Source: Haliscomenobacter hydrossis DSM 1100 (GTDB lineage: Bacteria > Bacteroidota > Bacteroidia > Chitinophagales > Saprospiraceae). Taken from it: a DNA stretch of 64,000 bases. Positions within the stretch are counted from its first letter, which is position 1. The number at the start of each line of letters is the position of its first letter. Under the pieces are notes generated by a model. It saw only the letters and a program-made list of their open reading frames with translations, made no database searches and was not told the origin of the DNA. Shown one piece after another: positions 45,100-54,834 of this stretch. The stretch spans positions 5,581,001 to 5,645,000 of the forward strand of contig NC_015510.1 in NCBI RefSeq assembly GCF_000212735.1. Direction: 5' to 3'. The translations under genes and the position numbers were made by a program.

Positions 45100-47499
45100 T
45101 TAAGGGTTAGTACGCACAACATACAGTGCGCCAATTGGAGTTAATTTTTTCGGAATTTCTTTGATCGAAATCTCATAATAATAGGTACCCTGTGGTAAAA
45201 TTTCACCATTACAGGTTTTGGTACAGGTACCTTTCCAGTCATTCAGGTAAGGGCCTTTAATGCTATGGACCAGTTCGCCCCAGCGGTTGAATATATTGAT
45301 GGTGTAGTCTTGATAGTTTTCTATTCCTTCGATAATCCAGGGGCTGTTTTCACCCACTATTTTTTTGATCTGTAGCTTAGGTGCATTTTTTTCGATGACT
45401 TGGATGTCGATGAACCCGGTTGGAGAAATGCAGGTGTTTTTCCCCTGGGGCAACTGTACATATAGCGTATAACGCCCAGTGTTTTTTACATTCACCCTGA
45501 TTGGAGGAAGTGCATAAAGATTGCGAACTGGCCTGAGGGTAGAGTCAGGGCGTTGCCAATAAAACAAACTATTCGGCGGATAACTGCTACTGGTGCGCAA
45601 CTCCAAGATATCCCCAACTGTTAACAAGCTCGGCCCTTCCAAAACGGGCAAGGGGAGCTTGTCTTTTTCTTCGCTCAACTTTAGGGTAACCGGCGTTGCC
45701 CCTGAGGCACAGACCCCCTGTCCTGATTTTCCATAAATGACTCGCTCGGCTTTGACAATTAGTTCTGCTTCCCTGATCTCCTGACTTAAAGCCTGATCGG
45801 TATACCAGCGCACCGTATTGGGAGCACTTGGATTGACCTGGAATGAAAGATCCCTTAAGGAAATTTTGGTCTCTAGCATTGAATCCGTGCAACTGGAATA
45901 ATCTTTGATGTTGATGATTGATTTTTGTTCTACGTTGATTTCTACACTGGCAGCACGCTCGTTACACCCATTTTTTTTCTCAACAGTATACACAAAAAAA
46001 TATTTACCCGCTTTATTGCCTTTGGGAATGAATGTGCCTGCAAGGGAATCAAAAGATTCTCCTGAGGTTACAGCTGCGCTACTCCACTTTCCACCAGGAA
46101 ATTCATCTTTTAAGAGGTCGTCAAGTAGAATGGGGGATTCCTGGTTATCACATACGAGGAGTGCCGCCTCCGGCTTCCCCGGAAAATTATTTGGAGTAAC
46201 CCTCACCTGAAATACTGGTTTATTCAAAGTGGTATAACAGCCTGGCAATGCAGCATTGCCCACGGCCAAAAAAGTATAATTCGTATTCTGCTCCGGGAAG
46301 AAATCGAACAATTGGCCACTCAACACACTCAGGGTGTCCAATTTGGTTCCATCGGTCGTATATACCACCCGATATACGCCCCTAGCCCCACCCAAGGTAA
46401 GGGAGGTACGGGCAGGCTCTCCGGCACAAACACTCACCTGGTTTTGGGCTAAAGTAGCGCTTAAGGAAGGACAAATTATCGTGGTACAGGTTTGGGTGTC
46501 AACACTTACACCACAAGCACCGGGGCCAGTTGCCTGGACTTCAATTTTAATTTTGGTTCCAGGAGCTACATTGGGGAACGTTAAACTGTTGCCTTTTTTT
46601 ACGCCAGCCTCGGTGGCGCCAGAGAGAACCTTTTCTTTGTAATCGGTGGCCCCGCCCACTTGTGACCAATTGAACGTAATGGAGTTACCGCTAGGCGTGC
46701 CACAGGTAATTTGCGCCGGGGCGATCCGTCTTTCGATCTTTATATTTTGTTCTACTGGATCGGATTTGCAACCATCATTGTCGATGATTAAGCTTGTTTT
46801 TTTAGTGCCATCAATTGACCAGATGTTCCCCTGCTGATTGGTTGCTTGCTTTTTTTCCAATAAGCCATCTGTAAAATTCCAGATAAAATTGGAGCTTTTG
46901 ATTGTATCCTTACCTGTAAAAGTGGTAAAAACCGTATCCCCGGTACAAGCACTGGTGGGTAATGTAAAATTCGCATTCGGCTTTTTCCGCACCAACAAAT
47001 TGGTAGTTTGCCCTATTTCTTTTGGACTGGAGGATACTACTCTTATCAAATAATCGACAGGCTTTAAGGTCGAAGGAACTTGGATGGGAACCTTGCGTAG
47101 GGTGGTGCCTTTTACTTTTCCAATAATATTCGGATTGGCAAAAGAACCATTTTCATCGGAAAGTTCAATGGTAAATTCATTGTCCTGCGCAAATACGAGT
47201 AAGGTTGAAAATTCGATCTCAATCGCTTCCCCCAAGCATACCCCTCGTCTAAAAGGGAGCGTAACCAGTGGCTTTGAAGGAATAGGTATCTGGGGTTGTA
47301 AAACACCCTGGGTAAGGTAGCTGCCATTGCTGCTTTTAAGCGTTTGTACCGCCGTTTCACCAACCGAATAACTTATGGTGAAGATTTCGAGCCGAGTAGA
47401 ATTCCCAGTGCTGTTGATTACTTGTTGTGCATGAAGCGCATTGAATCCAAAAGAAAATAATAGTACAATAATTATTCTGAGGTTTGTTGGAGCTAGCAT
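45100..47499 (-). CDS. T9SS type B (CHU_C) secreted multidomain protein
   Basis: 799 residues; signal NLRIIIVLLFSFGFNALHAQQ. The first 75 residues include YSVGETAVQTL and LTQGVLQPQ, common in Bacteroidota surface proteins. Ig-like/PKD modules follow (NFTLPTSACTGDTVFTTFTG, a TFNWSQVGGATDY unit). The C-terminal YTINIFNRWGELV, NDWKGTC and LPQGTYYYEISI make up the gliding-motility-associated (CHU_C) sorting domain, which sends the protein through T9SS. It is paired with the adjacent PorP/SprF. No enzymatic domain is recognised, so a surface structural or adhesive protein is likely. Confidence 0.9.
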   Translation of the reverse strand: MLAPTNLRIIIVLLFSFGFNALHAQQVINSTGNSTRLEIFTISYSVGETAVQTLKSSNGSYLTQGVLQPQIPIPSKPLVTLPFRRGVCLGEAIEIEFSTLLVFAQDNEFTIELSDENGSFANPNIIGKVKGTTLRKVPIQVPSTLKPVDYLIRVVSSSPKEIGQTTNLLVRKKPNANFTLPTSACTGDTVFTTFTGKDTIKSSNFIWNFTDGLLEKKQATNQQGNIWSIDGTKKTSLIIDNDGCKSDPVEQNIKIERRIAPAQITCGTPSGNSITFNWSQVGGATDYKEKVLSGATEAGVKKGNSLTFPNVAPGTKIKIEVQATGPGACGVSVDTQTCTTIICPSLSATLAQNQVSVCAGEPARTSLTLGGARGVYRVVYTTDGTKLDTLSVLSGQLFDFFPEQNTNYTFLAVGNAALPGCYTTLNKPVFQVRVTPNNFPGKPEAALLVCDNQESPILLDDLLKDEFPGGKWSSAAVTSGESFDSLAGTFIPKGNKAGKYFFVYTVEKKNGCNERAASVEINVEQKSIINIKDYSSCTDSMLETKISLRDLSFQVNPSAPNTVRWYTDQALSQEIREAELIVKAERVIYGKSGQGVCASGATPVTLKLSEEKDKLPLPVLEGPSLLTVGDILELRTSSSYPPNSLFYWQRPDSTLRPVRNLYALPPIRVNVKNTGRYTLYVQLPQGKNTCISPTGFIDIQVIEKNAPKLQIKKIVGENSPWIIEGIENYQDYTINIFNRWGELVHSIKGPYLNDWKGTCTKTCNGEILPQGTYYYEISIKEIPKKLTPIGALYVVRTNP

Positions 47500-47671
47500 T
47501 TTATTCCGGGTTGTAAAGGTTTCTCAACGCGCATAAAGCTATGAAAATAAAATTTAAATATACAAAATCAGATTAGATGAATTCTTCACTAATTTGTAAA
47601 TACAGGAAAACAATGCCTAAATTACTCTACTGTGTGATGATTGATGCAAAATTTTCAACCCACCGTGCACC

Positions 47672-50600
47672 TCACCTCACCACCAACACCCGTTTCACCA
47701 CAACCCCTTCTTCAAATCCAACCTTCACAAAATAAATTCCAGACTCCACTCCCTTGATTTCCGTCTGAACACCCCCCTTCAACACCCACTGCCGCGGCAA
47801 TTTTACCACCAACTCCCCCAGCGCATTAAAAATCTCCGGAGCTACCTCCATCCGTTCCGGCAAATCAAAAGCAAGGTTAATCACTCCATCCGTTGGATTT
47901 GGAGAGACGCTGATCCGTGCAGCCCAGGGGTGTTCCATGCTTGAGCTTACCACAACCCTCGGGATGTTAATGATCGGACTTAGCCGCACACATTGTTTTT
48001 GATCCCTTACCTCCAATTGGTAAGGGCCTGTACTGGCCTTGACCAGATTTTGGGTGGTACTGAACGTTTGCCCCGCTCGAATCCATTTGTAGCCATAAGG
48101 AGGAGTGCCTCCATTTACCGCAACCTCAATGGCGCCGGTGTTTTTTGAACTGGTATCGGCTTTGATGCTTTTTACGGCAATTTTAAGCGAATCGGGCTCC
48201 GACACGACGGCGGAAAACTCCTGGACACAGTTAGGCCCAAAACTCAAGGTTACGGTGTAAGGTCCGGCTTTCAAACCAGTCCTGCGGCTGCCTTCTCCGC
48301 CATCAGACCAACGATAGGTGATGTTACTGTTGACCTCTTCTTTGAGGCTCACGTTTAACACCCCATCATTGCCTCCTTTACAAGAAATATCTTGCTCAAT
48401 GGCGTCATTGGCCAGGGTAAATTTAGGATACATGATCAGTTTTATGGGGACGCGCTCGGTGCTGACACAACCCGCGCTGCTTTTCGCTTCCACGTAATAC
48501 AGGTACACTCCGGGCTCACGTACCCTGGGAAGATACCGGATTGCGTCAATAGGTTGCAATGGTTCATTGGCGCTATTGTACCAATTGGTCGTTACCCCTG
48601 CCTGAGGCGCCACTGTGAGCAGCGGGGCCAATTGACCATTACAAACCCCTACTTCGGATTTGATTGGAACTGGCGCATTGGGCCGGGTCAATACCGTGAT
48701 GGTTTGGGTCAATGGCTTTACTTCACAGATGCTTTCATTTTTGGGTGTGATGGTAAGGGTATATTGGCTTGTACCCGTTGTTAAATCTTCAAACTCGATG
48801 AAAGAGTCCGTTGACCCATTGCTCCAGGTATAAATATAGTCGGATACACTACCGTTATTGACGCTAGCCCTCAGGGTAATGGAGTTACCAGGACACAAAG
48901 TGGTGGGTGCACTGGAAACAATACTTGCTACAAACGGAACACATTGTTTCTCCAGAAGGAGTACTTCTGTGCGGTATGCTGGAGTACCCAGGGAAGTGAA
49001 AATCAATTTCACGGGTTCGCGGGCATTTCCATTGCTGTTTTTGGCGATTGAAAATTTAATCTCGCCCGCTTCAGCAGGGTAGCTACTTTGGTGATCGATA
49101 ATTTGGATGTAATCCACCGCGGGTTCCACTTCGACCTTGAATCGAACATTGGTCTTCACTGCAATCGATTGGGTAACATCTTCATTGGGGTTGACGACGA
49201 GTTGAGTGGTACTGAGGGAAAAATGACTGGGACGAATAAAGCGAAATGCCTGGATTAAACTTACCCCTCCCGGTTTGTATATGCCTTTAGCGGTGACCGC
49301 GTTACTGGGCAACGGAACGGTATATTCCGGCAGGATTTCTTGAATGTATTGTTGATCTTTGTCGTTCGTTTCAACGAGGATAAAGATGGAATCGCGATCT
49401 CTGAAGCCACATTTTTGTGCATCGCCCAGGGAGTCCATTCTGAGCTCATCTATTTTCATTTTTTCTGTACTGGTGTTGGGGTCCCAATACATTTCAACGG
49501 CTCTGGCTTGGGGGCTCAATTGTTCAGGAAAAAGGTACAACTTGTCACTTGCGGTCAATTGACTGGCGGCGCCTTTTTTATTGATTTCCACACTATGCCC
49601 TTTCCTTTTACTTTGCACACAATTGGAATTGAGCGGATCGTAGGCCAGGAAAAAAGGAGGAGCCGTGGCCGGTCGGGTCTTGATGCTGATGCTGAATTCA
49701 CCATTTTCGGCAGCTGGATCGTTTTTATCCACCACCAAGTAATAAGTCCCCGGGCTGAGTGGAAAATCCACAATTTCTCCATTTCCTCCACCTGTAGAGG
49801 TTTGGGTATAATCCAGGCACCCTTTTCCACAAATGTAGCCATAGAGGAATAGCCCCATTGCAGCATTGGAGCTAAGGGATATGTTGACTAAAACATTGGA
49901 ATGGATCGTGAATTGGAATTCTATATCCTCGCCCTGATAACTACGTGCACCGTTGTAACAGTTGTTGTACCCATTGAAACCATTACCGCCGATGCTGAAA
50001 TCGTTTTCCTTTCCGCTGACGGTACGGGTAATGTTCGTATTCAGTGGAATGGACTCGGGGTTGGATTGGCAAACTCCCATGGGCGTGATGCTAAAGGTAT
50101 AAGGGATGTTTTGGGTACCCAGAATGACTACATAATAAAAACCTGCGGCACTTGGGCCTAAATTCAGGCTGCCATTCTCGGTAAAGCCCAGGCAATTGGT
50201 CTTGGCCGTGGAATCACAGCGCAGGATAAAACCACGAATATTTTGAGTGCCATTGCCAGCGTTCAGGGTCAATACGATGGTGCTTTGTGCTTCTTCATTG
50301 TGGAACAAAAAAACATCAGCGTATAATCTTTTTCCCCCAGCTGAAAAATTGCCAAATGCGTCTTTTACACATTGATCCTCATACAGCAAGATTGGCGCAA
50401 CTTCTGAACGCGACAATTCATTGGAAAAAGTAGTCCCTCTGGAGATAAAAGCTCCACCGTAATCACATATATTGGTACAAGCTTGGGTAAATTGAATGTC
50501 CAGCGAAAACTTATAGGCATCAGCTCCCAAAAACTGATCCACAACGGCATAATAAGTGCCCGGATTGAGAAAAACGGTAAGCGTTTCTGTGCCGTTGCCT

Positions 50601-51739
50601 CTGCTTGCGCTAGCGGCAACAGCATCTAGTTTATTGCAACTTTTGAGTACAAAAAGGTTCAGGTCTTTTGGTTTGGGCTCATTAGGCTGGCTTAATTTTA
50701 AAGTAACATTTTGGGGTTCAAATACTTCAAATGAATAAATTTTCTCAGGCCCGGAGTGTCCTGGGTAATATTTTTCAGGGGTGTTTTCTTGTCGAACCCG
50801 GTACAAACTCACTTTGCTTCGGTCTCTTGCCGAAACGCTGGTAGTTCCAACCAGCGGAGCACGGCAATTTATTGCAGTCAAACCACTACAGGGCAAATCT
50901 GCACAGGAAACATCTATGGAAAATTCCCCCGAAGAATAAAATTCTTGAGAATCAACAATCAGGTAATAAGTGCCGCTTCCAAGCTGGTCACTGAACAAAT
51001 ATTTACTGCCCTTGATCGCCGAAGCTTTGGCTTGCGCAAGGCAGGTAACCTCATAACAGGTTTCATCCACTTGCACCAGAAACAAATCAAAATCTTTTTT
51101 ACTAGTGGTGTCCACATGGAAACCAACCTGGATGCTAGAACCGGAGCCGGGATCAATTTGATAAATCTTTTCTGGCCCAGCATAGACCTTATTTTGGCAA
51201 CCCGGGTATTCGTTGATCAGGTTAAAGGCGAGCCCCAGGTTTTCTTTGGCTTTGTATTCGCCACAGATGATGGAGGAGCTTGCGCGTTTACAAATGTTGT
51301 CTTCACAAGTAATTTTGAGCCTAAAACTTCCGATTGTTTCGGCCAATTTCGCATCCACCACGATGTAGTAGGTGCCCGCGTCCAAGGATTGTACCAGGAA
51401 TTCTTTCTTGGTGTTTGACGCACTGTATCCCACGCAAGCACCTGAACTCAAGGTACATGAACTCAGCAAAAACAAATCCAGGTTGACTCCAGTCTCTTCA
51501 ATTTGTAGGGAAATGTAAACCTCTCGTTGCTGAATTAAATTGAATTTATAGACCCGCTCTCTTCCCAGAGAAGAACCTTCCTCACATTGATAATTGTCGA
51601 TGAGGCTGGTTTCAAAATCTGTACTGTCCTTATAGGTTGTGCCACATTGAATGGTTCTGGCTTTGGTGCAAATGGTTTGACCACGGAGGGAGTAAGCAGC
51701 AACAAAACAGCAAAATAGAGCAAGTATGTGTAGTCTCAT
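47672..51739 (-). CDS. Giant T9SS type A secreted protein with PPC-like repeats
   Basis: 1355 residues, signal MRLHILALFCCFVAAYSLRG. About five pre-peptidase C-terminal (PPC)-like units repeat from 25 to 700, each with EKIYSF/ERVYKF, DLFLL and GTYYxVVD motifs. A BACON-like domain follows near 850-950 (HFSLSTTQLVVNPNEDVTQS), then Ig-like modules (CPGNSITLRASVNN), an SprB-type repeat (ISCKGGNDGVLNVSLKEEVN) and a type A sorting tail (ISVSPNPTDGVINLAFDLPE ... GIYFVKVGF). It is cysteine-rich for a surface protein. It is likely an adhesin or matrix protein with no catalytic domain seen. Its own gap separates it from the type B gene. Confidence 0.88.
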   Translation of the reverse strand: MRLHILALFCCFVAAYSLRGQTICTKARTIQCGTTYKDSTDFETSLIDNYQCEEGSSLGRERVYKFNLIQQREVYISLQIEETGVNLDLFLLSSCTLSSGACVGYSASNTKKEFLVQSLDAGTYYIVVDAKLAETIGSFRLKITCEDNICKRASSSIICGEYKAKENLGLAFNLINEYPGCQNKVYAGPEKIYQIDPGSGSSIQVGFHVDTTSKKDFDLFLVQVDETCYEVTCLAQAKASAIKGSKYLFSDQLGSGTYYLIVDSQEFYSSGEFSIDVSCADLPCSGLTAINCRAPLVGTTSVSARDRSKVSLYRVRQENTPEKYYPGHSGPEKIYSFEVFEPQNVTLKLSQPNEPKPKDLNLFVLKSCNKLDAVAASASRGNGTETLTVFLNPGTYYAVVDQFLGADAYKFSLDIQFTQACTNICDYGGAFISRGTTFSNELSRSEVAPILLYEDQCVKDAFGNFSAGGKRLYADVFLFHNEEAQSTIVLTLNAGNGTQNIRGFILRCDSTAKTNCLGFTENGSLNLGPSAAGFYYVVILGTQNIPYTFSITPMGVCQSNPESIPLNTNITRTVSGKENDFSIGGNGFNGYNNCYNGARSYQGEDIEFQFTIHSNVLVNISLSSNAAMGLFLYGYICGKGCLDYTQTSTGGGNGEIVDFPLSPGTYYLVVDKNDPAAENGEFSISIKTRPATAPPFFLAYDPLNSNCVQSKRKGHSVEINKKGAASQLTASDKLYLFPEQLSPQARAVEMYWDPNTSTEKMKIDELRMDSLGDAQKCGFRDRDSIFILVETNDKDQQYIQEILPEYTVPLPSNAVTAKGIYKPGGVSLIQAFRFIRPSHFSLSTTQLVVNPNEDVTQSIAVKTNVRFKVEVEPAVDYIQIIDHQSSYPAEAGEIKFSIAKNSNGNAREPVKLIFTSLGTPAYRTEVLLLEKQCVPFVASIVSSAPTTLCPGNSITLRASVNNGSVSDYIYTWSNGSTDSFIEFEDLTTGTSQYTLTITPKNESICEVKPLTQTITVLTRPNAPVPIKSEVGVCNGQLAPLLTVAPQAGVTTNWYNSANEPLQPIDAIRYLPRVREPGVYLYYVEAKSSAGCVSTERVPIKLIMYPKFTLANDAIEQDISCKGGNDGVLNVSLKEEVNSNITYRWSDGGEGSRRTGLKAGPYTVTLSFGPNCVQEFSAVVSEPDSLKIAVKSIKADTSSKNTGAIEVAVNGGTPPYGYKWIRAGQTFSTTQNLVKASTGPYQLEVRDQKQCVRLSPIINIPRVVVSSSMEHPWAARISVSPNPTDGVINLAFDLPERMEVAPEIFNALGELVVKLPRQWVLKGGVQTEIKGVESGIYFVKVGFEEGVVVKRVLVVR

Positions 51740-51908
51740 AGGATGATGTTGTTTTGTTAGTATGTGGGATTTAGAGGAGCTAAGTTATAGGTAATTTACC
51801 TGATTAAAAAACGTGCTTTGGGTAGATTTTGTGTTGGAAAGGGGAGGATTTTTTGAACACTCTCCTCTCCGCTGCGGCAGCTGACTTCTTAATTCTTAAC
51901 TCTCCTTT

Positions 51909-52008
51909 ACTTCAAAACTCTAAACTCATGTATTCTTCACGCTACACTCAAAAAAATCCTTCATCTGAGTACATGAGTTAAGAATACATGAGTTTAGAGT
52001 TTTGAAGT
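51909..52008. repeat. Long perfect inverted repeat between convergently read leader and receptor gene end
   Basis: 29-base perfect arms 51909-51937 and 51980-52008 (core AACTCTAAACTCATGTATTC) with a 42-base loop that itself holds a second pairing (ATGAGTTAAGAAT with TTCTTAATTCTTAACTC upstream at 51885). Arms use the words AACTC and TAAACTC repeatedly. It lies just past the TonB receptor stop on the minus strand and may double as its terminator. Confidence 0.85.
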
Positions 52009-52037
52009 GGGCTGCTGGACTTTATAACGTCTTGTAC

Positions 52038-54455
52038 CTAAAACCTAACCTTACCCCCCAGCATCAAATTCCTTCCCGCCATCGGGTACATCCCCTGATC
52101 AACCGCTCCTTGCCCCTCGTACAAATACCGATACGACCAGGCATTCGACGCATACATGGCATTGAACAAGTTGTTTACCCACAGGCTCAGTTCTACCTGC
52201 CGCAGGAATTGGCCCTTGTGTTGGTACACGATGCGCAAATCGCTAAAGGTATACGCTTCGAGCACATTGCTGGCATCGCCCGAATTATCGATGTATTGCT
52301 GACCCACGTAGCGGCTGAGCAGCGACAAAGTCAGGTTTTGTTTTTCTGCCCAAGTGCCGTTTTGGAAGGGTGAAAAAGCCAGTTCTACCCCGGCGATCAG
52401 CGCGGGCGACAAGGCTAAATCGGGCAGCTTACGCACAAATTCTTTTTGCCCCAACCAATTAAAATCGGTGTCGTAATCATCTACAAACTCGGTGAATTCC
52501 ACAATTTTGTTGCGGCTCCAGGCGGCGTTCCCCTGGAAGCGCAGGACCTTGCTCAATTGATAGCCTCCGCTCAGCTCGATGCCCAGGCGGTAACTCTGGG
52601 GAATGTTGATTTTGATCGGCGCACCGACGTCGTTGATTTGTCCCGTTACCGCCAATTGGTCTTTGTAGTACATGTGAAAAACGTTCAGCTCCAATGCACC
52701 CTTTTTGCCAGCGTATTTGTACCCCGCTTCAGTGTTGTACAGGCGTTCCGGGCGCGGAGCATTGGGGAGTGCGCTCAGGTAGTCATCGCGGTTGGGTTCG
52801 CGGTTGGCTACCGCAAAAGAAGTGTACCAGGTGCTGCGGCTATTTGGCAAATAACTCAGCCCAAATTTTGGATTGAAAAAACGCAATTGATCTTCGAGAC
52901 TGATGTCCCGTTTTTGGCGGTCGTTGCCTTTCAGCACGTAGTTGATGGCCCGCACTTGTAGGTCACCGTAAGCGTAAAGGTTGCGGGCCAACTGGTAATT
53001 GAGTTTGGCGTATACATTGAAGTCTTTTTTCAGGGAAGTGCTTTGGTAGTATTTGTCCCCCGGCGCATAATCCCCGGAATATTGCAACCAGGGCAGTTTG
53101 CCGTAGTGCCGACCATCGTAGATGTTGTAGCCCCCGCCCAGACTGAAATCAACTTTTCCCTTGGCGTAAGTTAAGGCATAAACGCCGCCGTAAAAATCAT
53201 TGTCCAGCCACAGCTGCCGCACCAGATCGGTACTTTGAATGGAGTCATTGGGGGGTAGTAGATTGTAGTCGCTGAATGACTCCTCCGCTTTGTACTGTTC
53301 ATAAAAACCCAAGCCCCGGGTGTAATGCAGCGCCAAATTCAGGTTCCAGGATTTGGCCACCGCCCGGTTGAAGATGAGTTGGTAATGGGTTTGGCGATAA
53401 TCGTCTACTTCGTTGTGGTAAGGTTCGCCGGGTTTTTCCGTGCCTGCGGAGTTGTAGGTGCGGGTATCCCAATCGTTGGCCAGATTCGCGGGTACACCAT
53501 TCCAGGCCTGGTAAGTGATTTCGTGTCCCGAAAACACATTGAGGCGCAGGAGCTGGTTCTTGCCCGTCCAGGCTGCCGAAAGGTAATAAGAGTTCAAATC
53601 CGAACTGGCCCGATCGATGTAGCCATCGGAGCTGATTTTGGACAAGCGGCCATCCACGCTGAAGCCGTTTTTGAGCAAACCCGTGCCAAACTGCACATTG
53701 CTGCGCAAGGTATTGAAAGACCCCACGGTGCCATTCACTTCCGCATAGGCATCCTGATTGACTTTGGCGGTATTCAGGTTGATGCTGGCACCAAAGGCTG
53801 CGGCACCATTGGTGGAAGTGCCCACTCCCCGCTGGATTTGTACATCATTGGTGGAGCTGGCAAAATCGGGCATGTTGACCCAAAATACCCCTTGTGATTC
53901 CGAGTCATTGAGCGGAATGCCATTGATGGTCACGTTGATGCGGGTGGCGTCGGTACCCCGAATGCGGATGCCCGTGTATCCAATGCCCGTACCAGCATCG
54001 GAGGTCACCACCGCCGAAGGTGTCCACTGCAGGATAAAGGGCACATCCTGGCCCTGGTTGTTTTTGTTGATTTGTTCGGCGTTGAGGTTGGAGTAGGTCA
54101 TGGGTGTTTTGCGGTCGGCGCGGGTGCTTTTGACCACCAGGGCATCCATGTTGTAGGTTTTTTCACTCAGCACAAAAGCAAGTTCGTGAGTGCCGCTCAA
54201 TTCCACCTTTTCTACCAAATCCTGATACCCCACGTAGCTGATCACAATCTGAAAGGTTCCAGGAGAAAGATCGGATAAACTGAATCCGCCAAAACGGTCG
54301 CTGGTGGTTCCTCGTTTGAGTTCTTCCAGCCAGACATTGGCTCCGACCAGGGGTTGCCCTGCGGCATCACTAATTTTTCCGCGCAGGCTGACTTGAGCCC
54401 ATACGCTGCTGCTCAACAGCAAAATTGCTGCGGCGATTGACAATTTGATTTTCAT
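52038..54455 (-). CDS. TonB-dependent outer-membrane receptor under TPP riboswitch control (probable thiamin receptor)
   Basis: 805 residues. Signal MKIKLSIAAAILLLSSSVWAQ, CarboxypepD_reg-like domain (SLRGKISDAAGQPLVGANVW), plug with ATRINVTINGIPLNDSESQG and IQRGVGTSTNGAAAFGASIN, and a barrel with a C-terminal NLMLGGKVRF. It lacks a SusD partner, as expected for a stand-alone vitamin or siderophore receptor. A TPP aptamer lies in its leader (54605-54685), so by the known logic of thi-box genes it likely imports thiamin or a thiamin precursor or phosphate ester. The gene name omr1 was used for such receptors in comparative work; orthology here is inferred. Confidence 0.92.
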   Translation of the reverse strand: MKIKLSIAAAILLLSSSVWAQVSLRGKISDAAGQPLVGANVWLEELKRGTTSDRFGGFSLSDLSPGTFQIVISYVGYQDLVEKVELSGTHELAFVLSEKTYNMDALVVKSTRADRKTPMTYSNLNAEQINKNNQGQDVPFILQWTPSAVVTSDAGTGIGYTGIRIRGTDATRINVTINGIPLNDSESQGVFWVNMPDFASSTNDVQIQRGVGTSTNGAAAFGASINLNTAKVNQDAYAEVNGTVGSFNTLRSNVQFGTGLLKNGFSVDGRLSKISSDGYIDRASSDLNSYYLSAAWTGKNQLLRLNVFSGHEITYQAWNGVPANLANDWDTRTYNSAGTEKPGEPYHNEVDDYRQTHYQLIFNRAVAKSWNLNLALHYTRGLGFYEQYKAEESFSDYNLLPPNDSIQSTDLVRQLWLDNDFYGGVYALTYAKGKVDFSLGGGYNIYDGRHYGKLPWLQYSGDYAPGDKYYQSTSLKKDFNVYAKLNYQLARNLYAYGDLQVRAINYVLKGNDRQKRDISLEDQLRFFNPKFGLSYLPNSRSTWYTSFAVANREPNRDDYLSALPNAPRPERLYNTEAGYKYAGKKGALELNVFHMYYKDQLAVTGQINDVGAPIKINIPQSYRLGIELSGGYQLSKVLRFQGNAAWSRNKIVEFTEFVDDYDTDFNWLGQKEFVRKLPDLALSPALIAGVELAFSPFQNGTWAEKQNLTLSLLSRYVGQQYIDNSGDASNVLEAYTFSDLRIVYQHKGQFLRQVELSLWVNNLFNAMYASNAWSYRYLYEGQGAVDQGMYPMAGRNLMLGGKVRF

Positions 54456-54468
54456 GAAAAAAAATTAG

Positions 54469-54497
54469 CCACTACATCAAGTGCTAAACTCTAGTGG
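54469..54497 (-). terminator. Candidate expression-platform terminator before the receptor start
   Basis: On the minus strand CCACTA ... TAGTGG closes a hairpin (internal AGCACTT region), followed at once by CTAATTTTTTT and then the ATG. A terminator at this spot, downstream of the TPP aptamer, would give transcriptional repression by TPP. The stem is only six pairs, so support is moderate. Confidence 0.5.
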
Positions 54498-54509
54498 TGG
54501 AAACGTTAA

Positions 54510-54782
54510 CCCACGAATTTATTCGTGGGGAATCACCATCGAGGGGTTCGACAGTGTAATACCTTCGTGCACCTGTACCCTGCTTGCGCAAGGTTGTTGA
54601 AGGCGCTCATTTTCCTTTCCAGAATTACCTGGCAGGTCCAATGGGTATGATCTCAGCCCGTACGGTTGGGCACCCCAAATGAGATAACCCACGACTTCAG
54701 TCGTGGGGATCACAAAAAAAACAACCCATGACTTCAGTCGTGGGAGGTTACTCCGGCTTCAACCCACGAATGAATTCGTGGG
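54510..54782. repeat. Four CCCACGA-type palindromes surrounding the riboswitch
   Basis: Hairpins CCCACGAAT/ATTCGTGGG at 54510-54529 and 54763-54782 and CCCACGACT/AGTCGTGGG at 54688-54707 and 54725-54744 (left arm of the last has one change, CCCATGACT). Two sequence flavours are arranged outer-inner-inner-outer. This is a REP-like or IS200/IS605-end-like family; no transposase of that type lies near. Confidence 0.88.
54605..54685 (-). promoter_or_regulatory. TPP (thi-box) riboswitch
   Basis: Read on the minus strand, P1 is TCTCATTT pairing with AAATGAG. Conserved core elements appear in order: GGGGTGCC, a short GCCC/GGGC P3, CTGAGATCATACCC, GGACCTG (consensus GAACCTG), CCAG-GTAAT-TCTGG (P4/P5 with the TAAT loop) and AAAGGAA. 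This is the thiamin pyrophosphate aptamer layout with ordinary lengths. It sits about 150 bases before the TonB receptor ATG and on its strand, so it should repress the receptor when TPP is plentiful. Confidence 0.92.
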
Positions 54783-54834
54783 GTTCGTGGGACTAAGCCC
54801 GTGAAACAAGGCCGCAAAGCTAAGCGCTTCCACG

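Noticed and set aside
51909-52008. Terminal inverted repeats of an insertion sequence
   Set aside because: The arms enclose only 42 bases, there is no transposase gene and no direct target duplication was evident.
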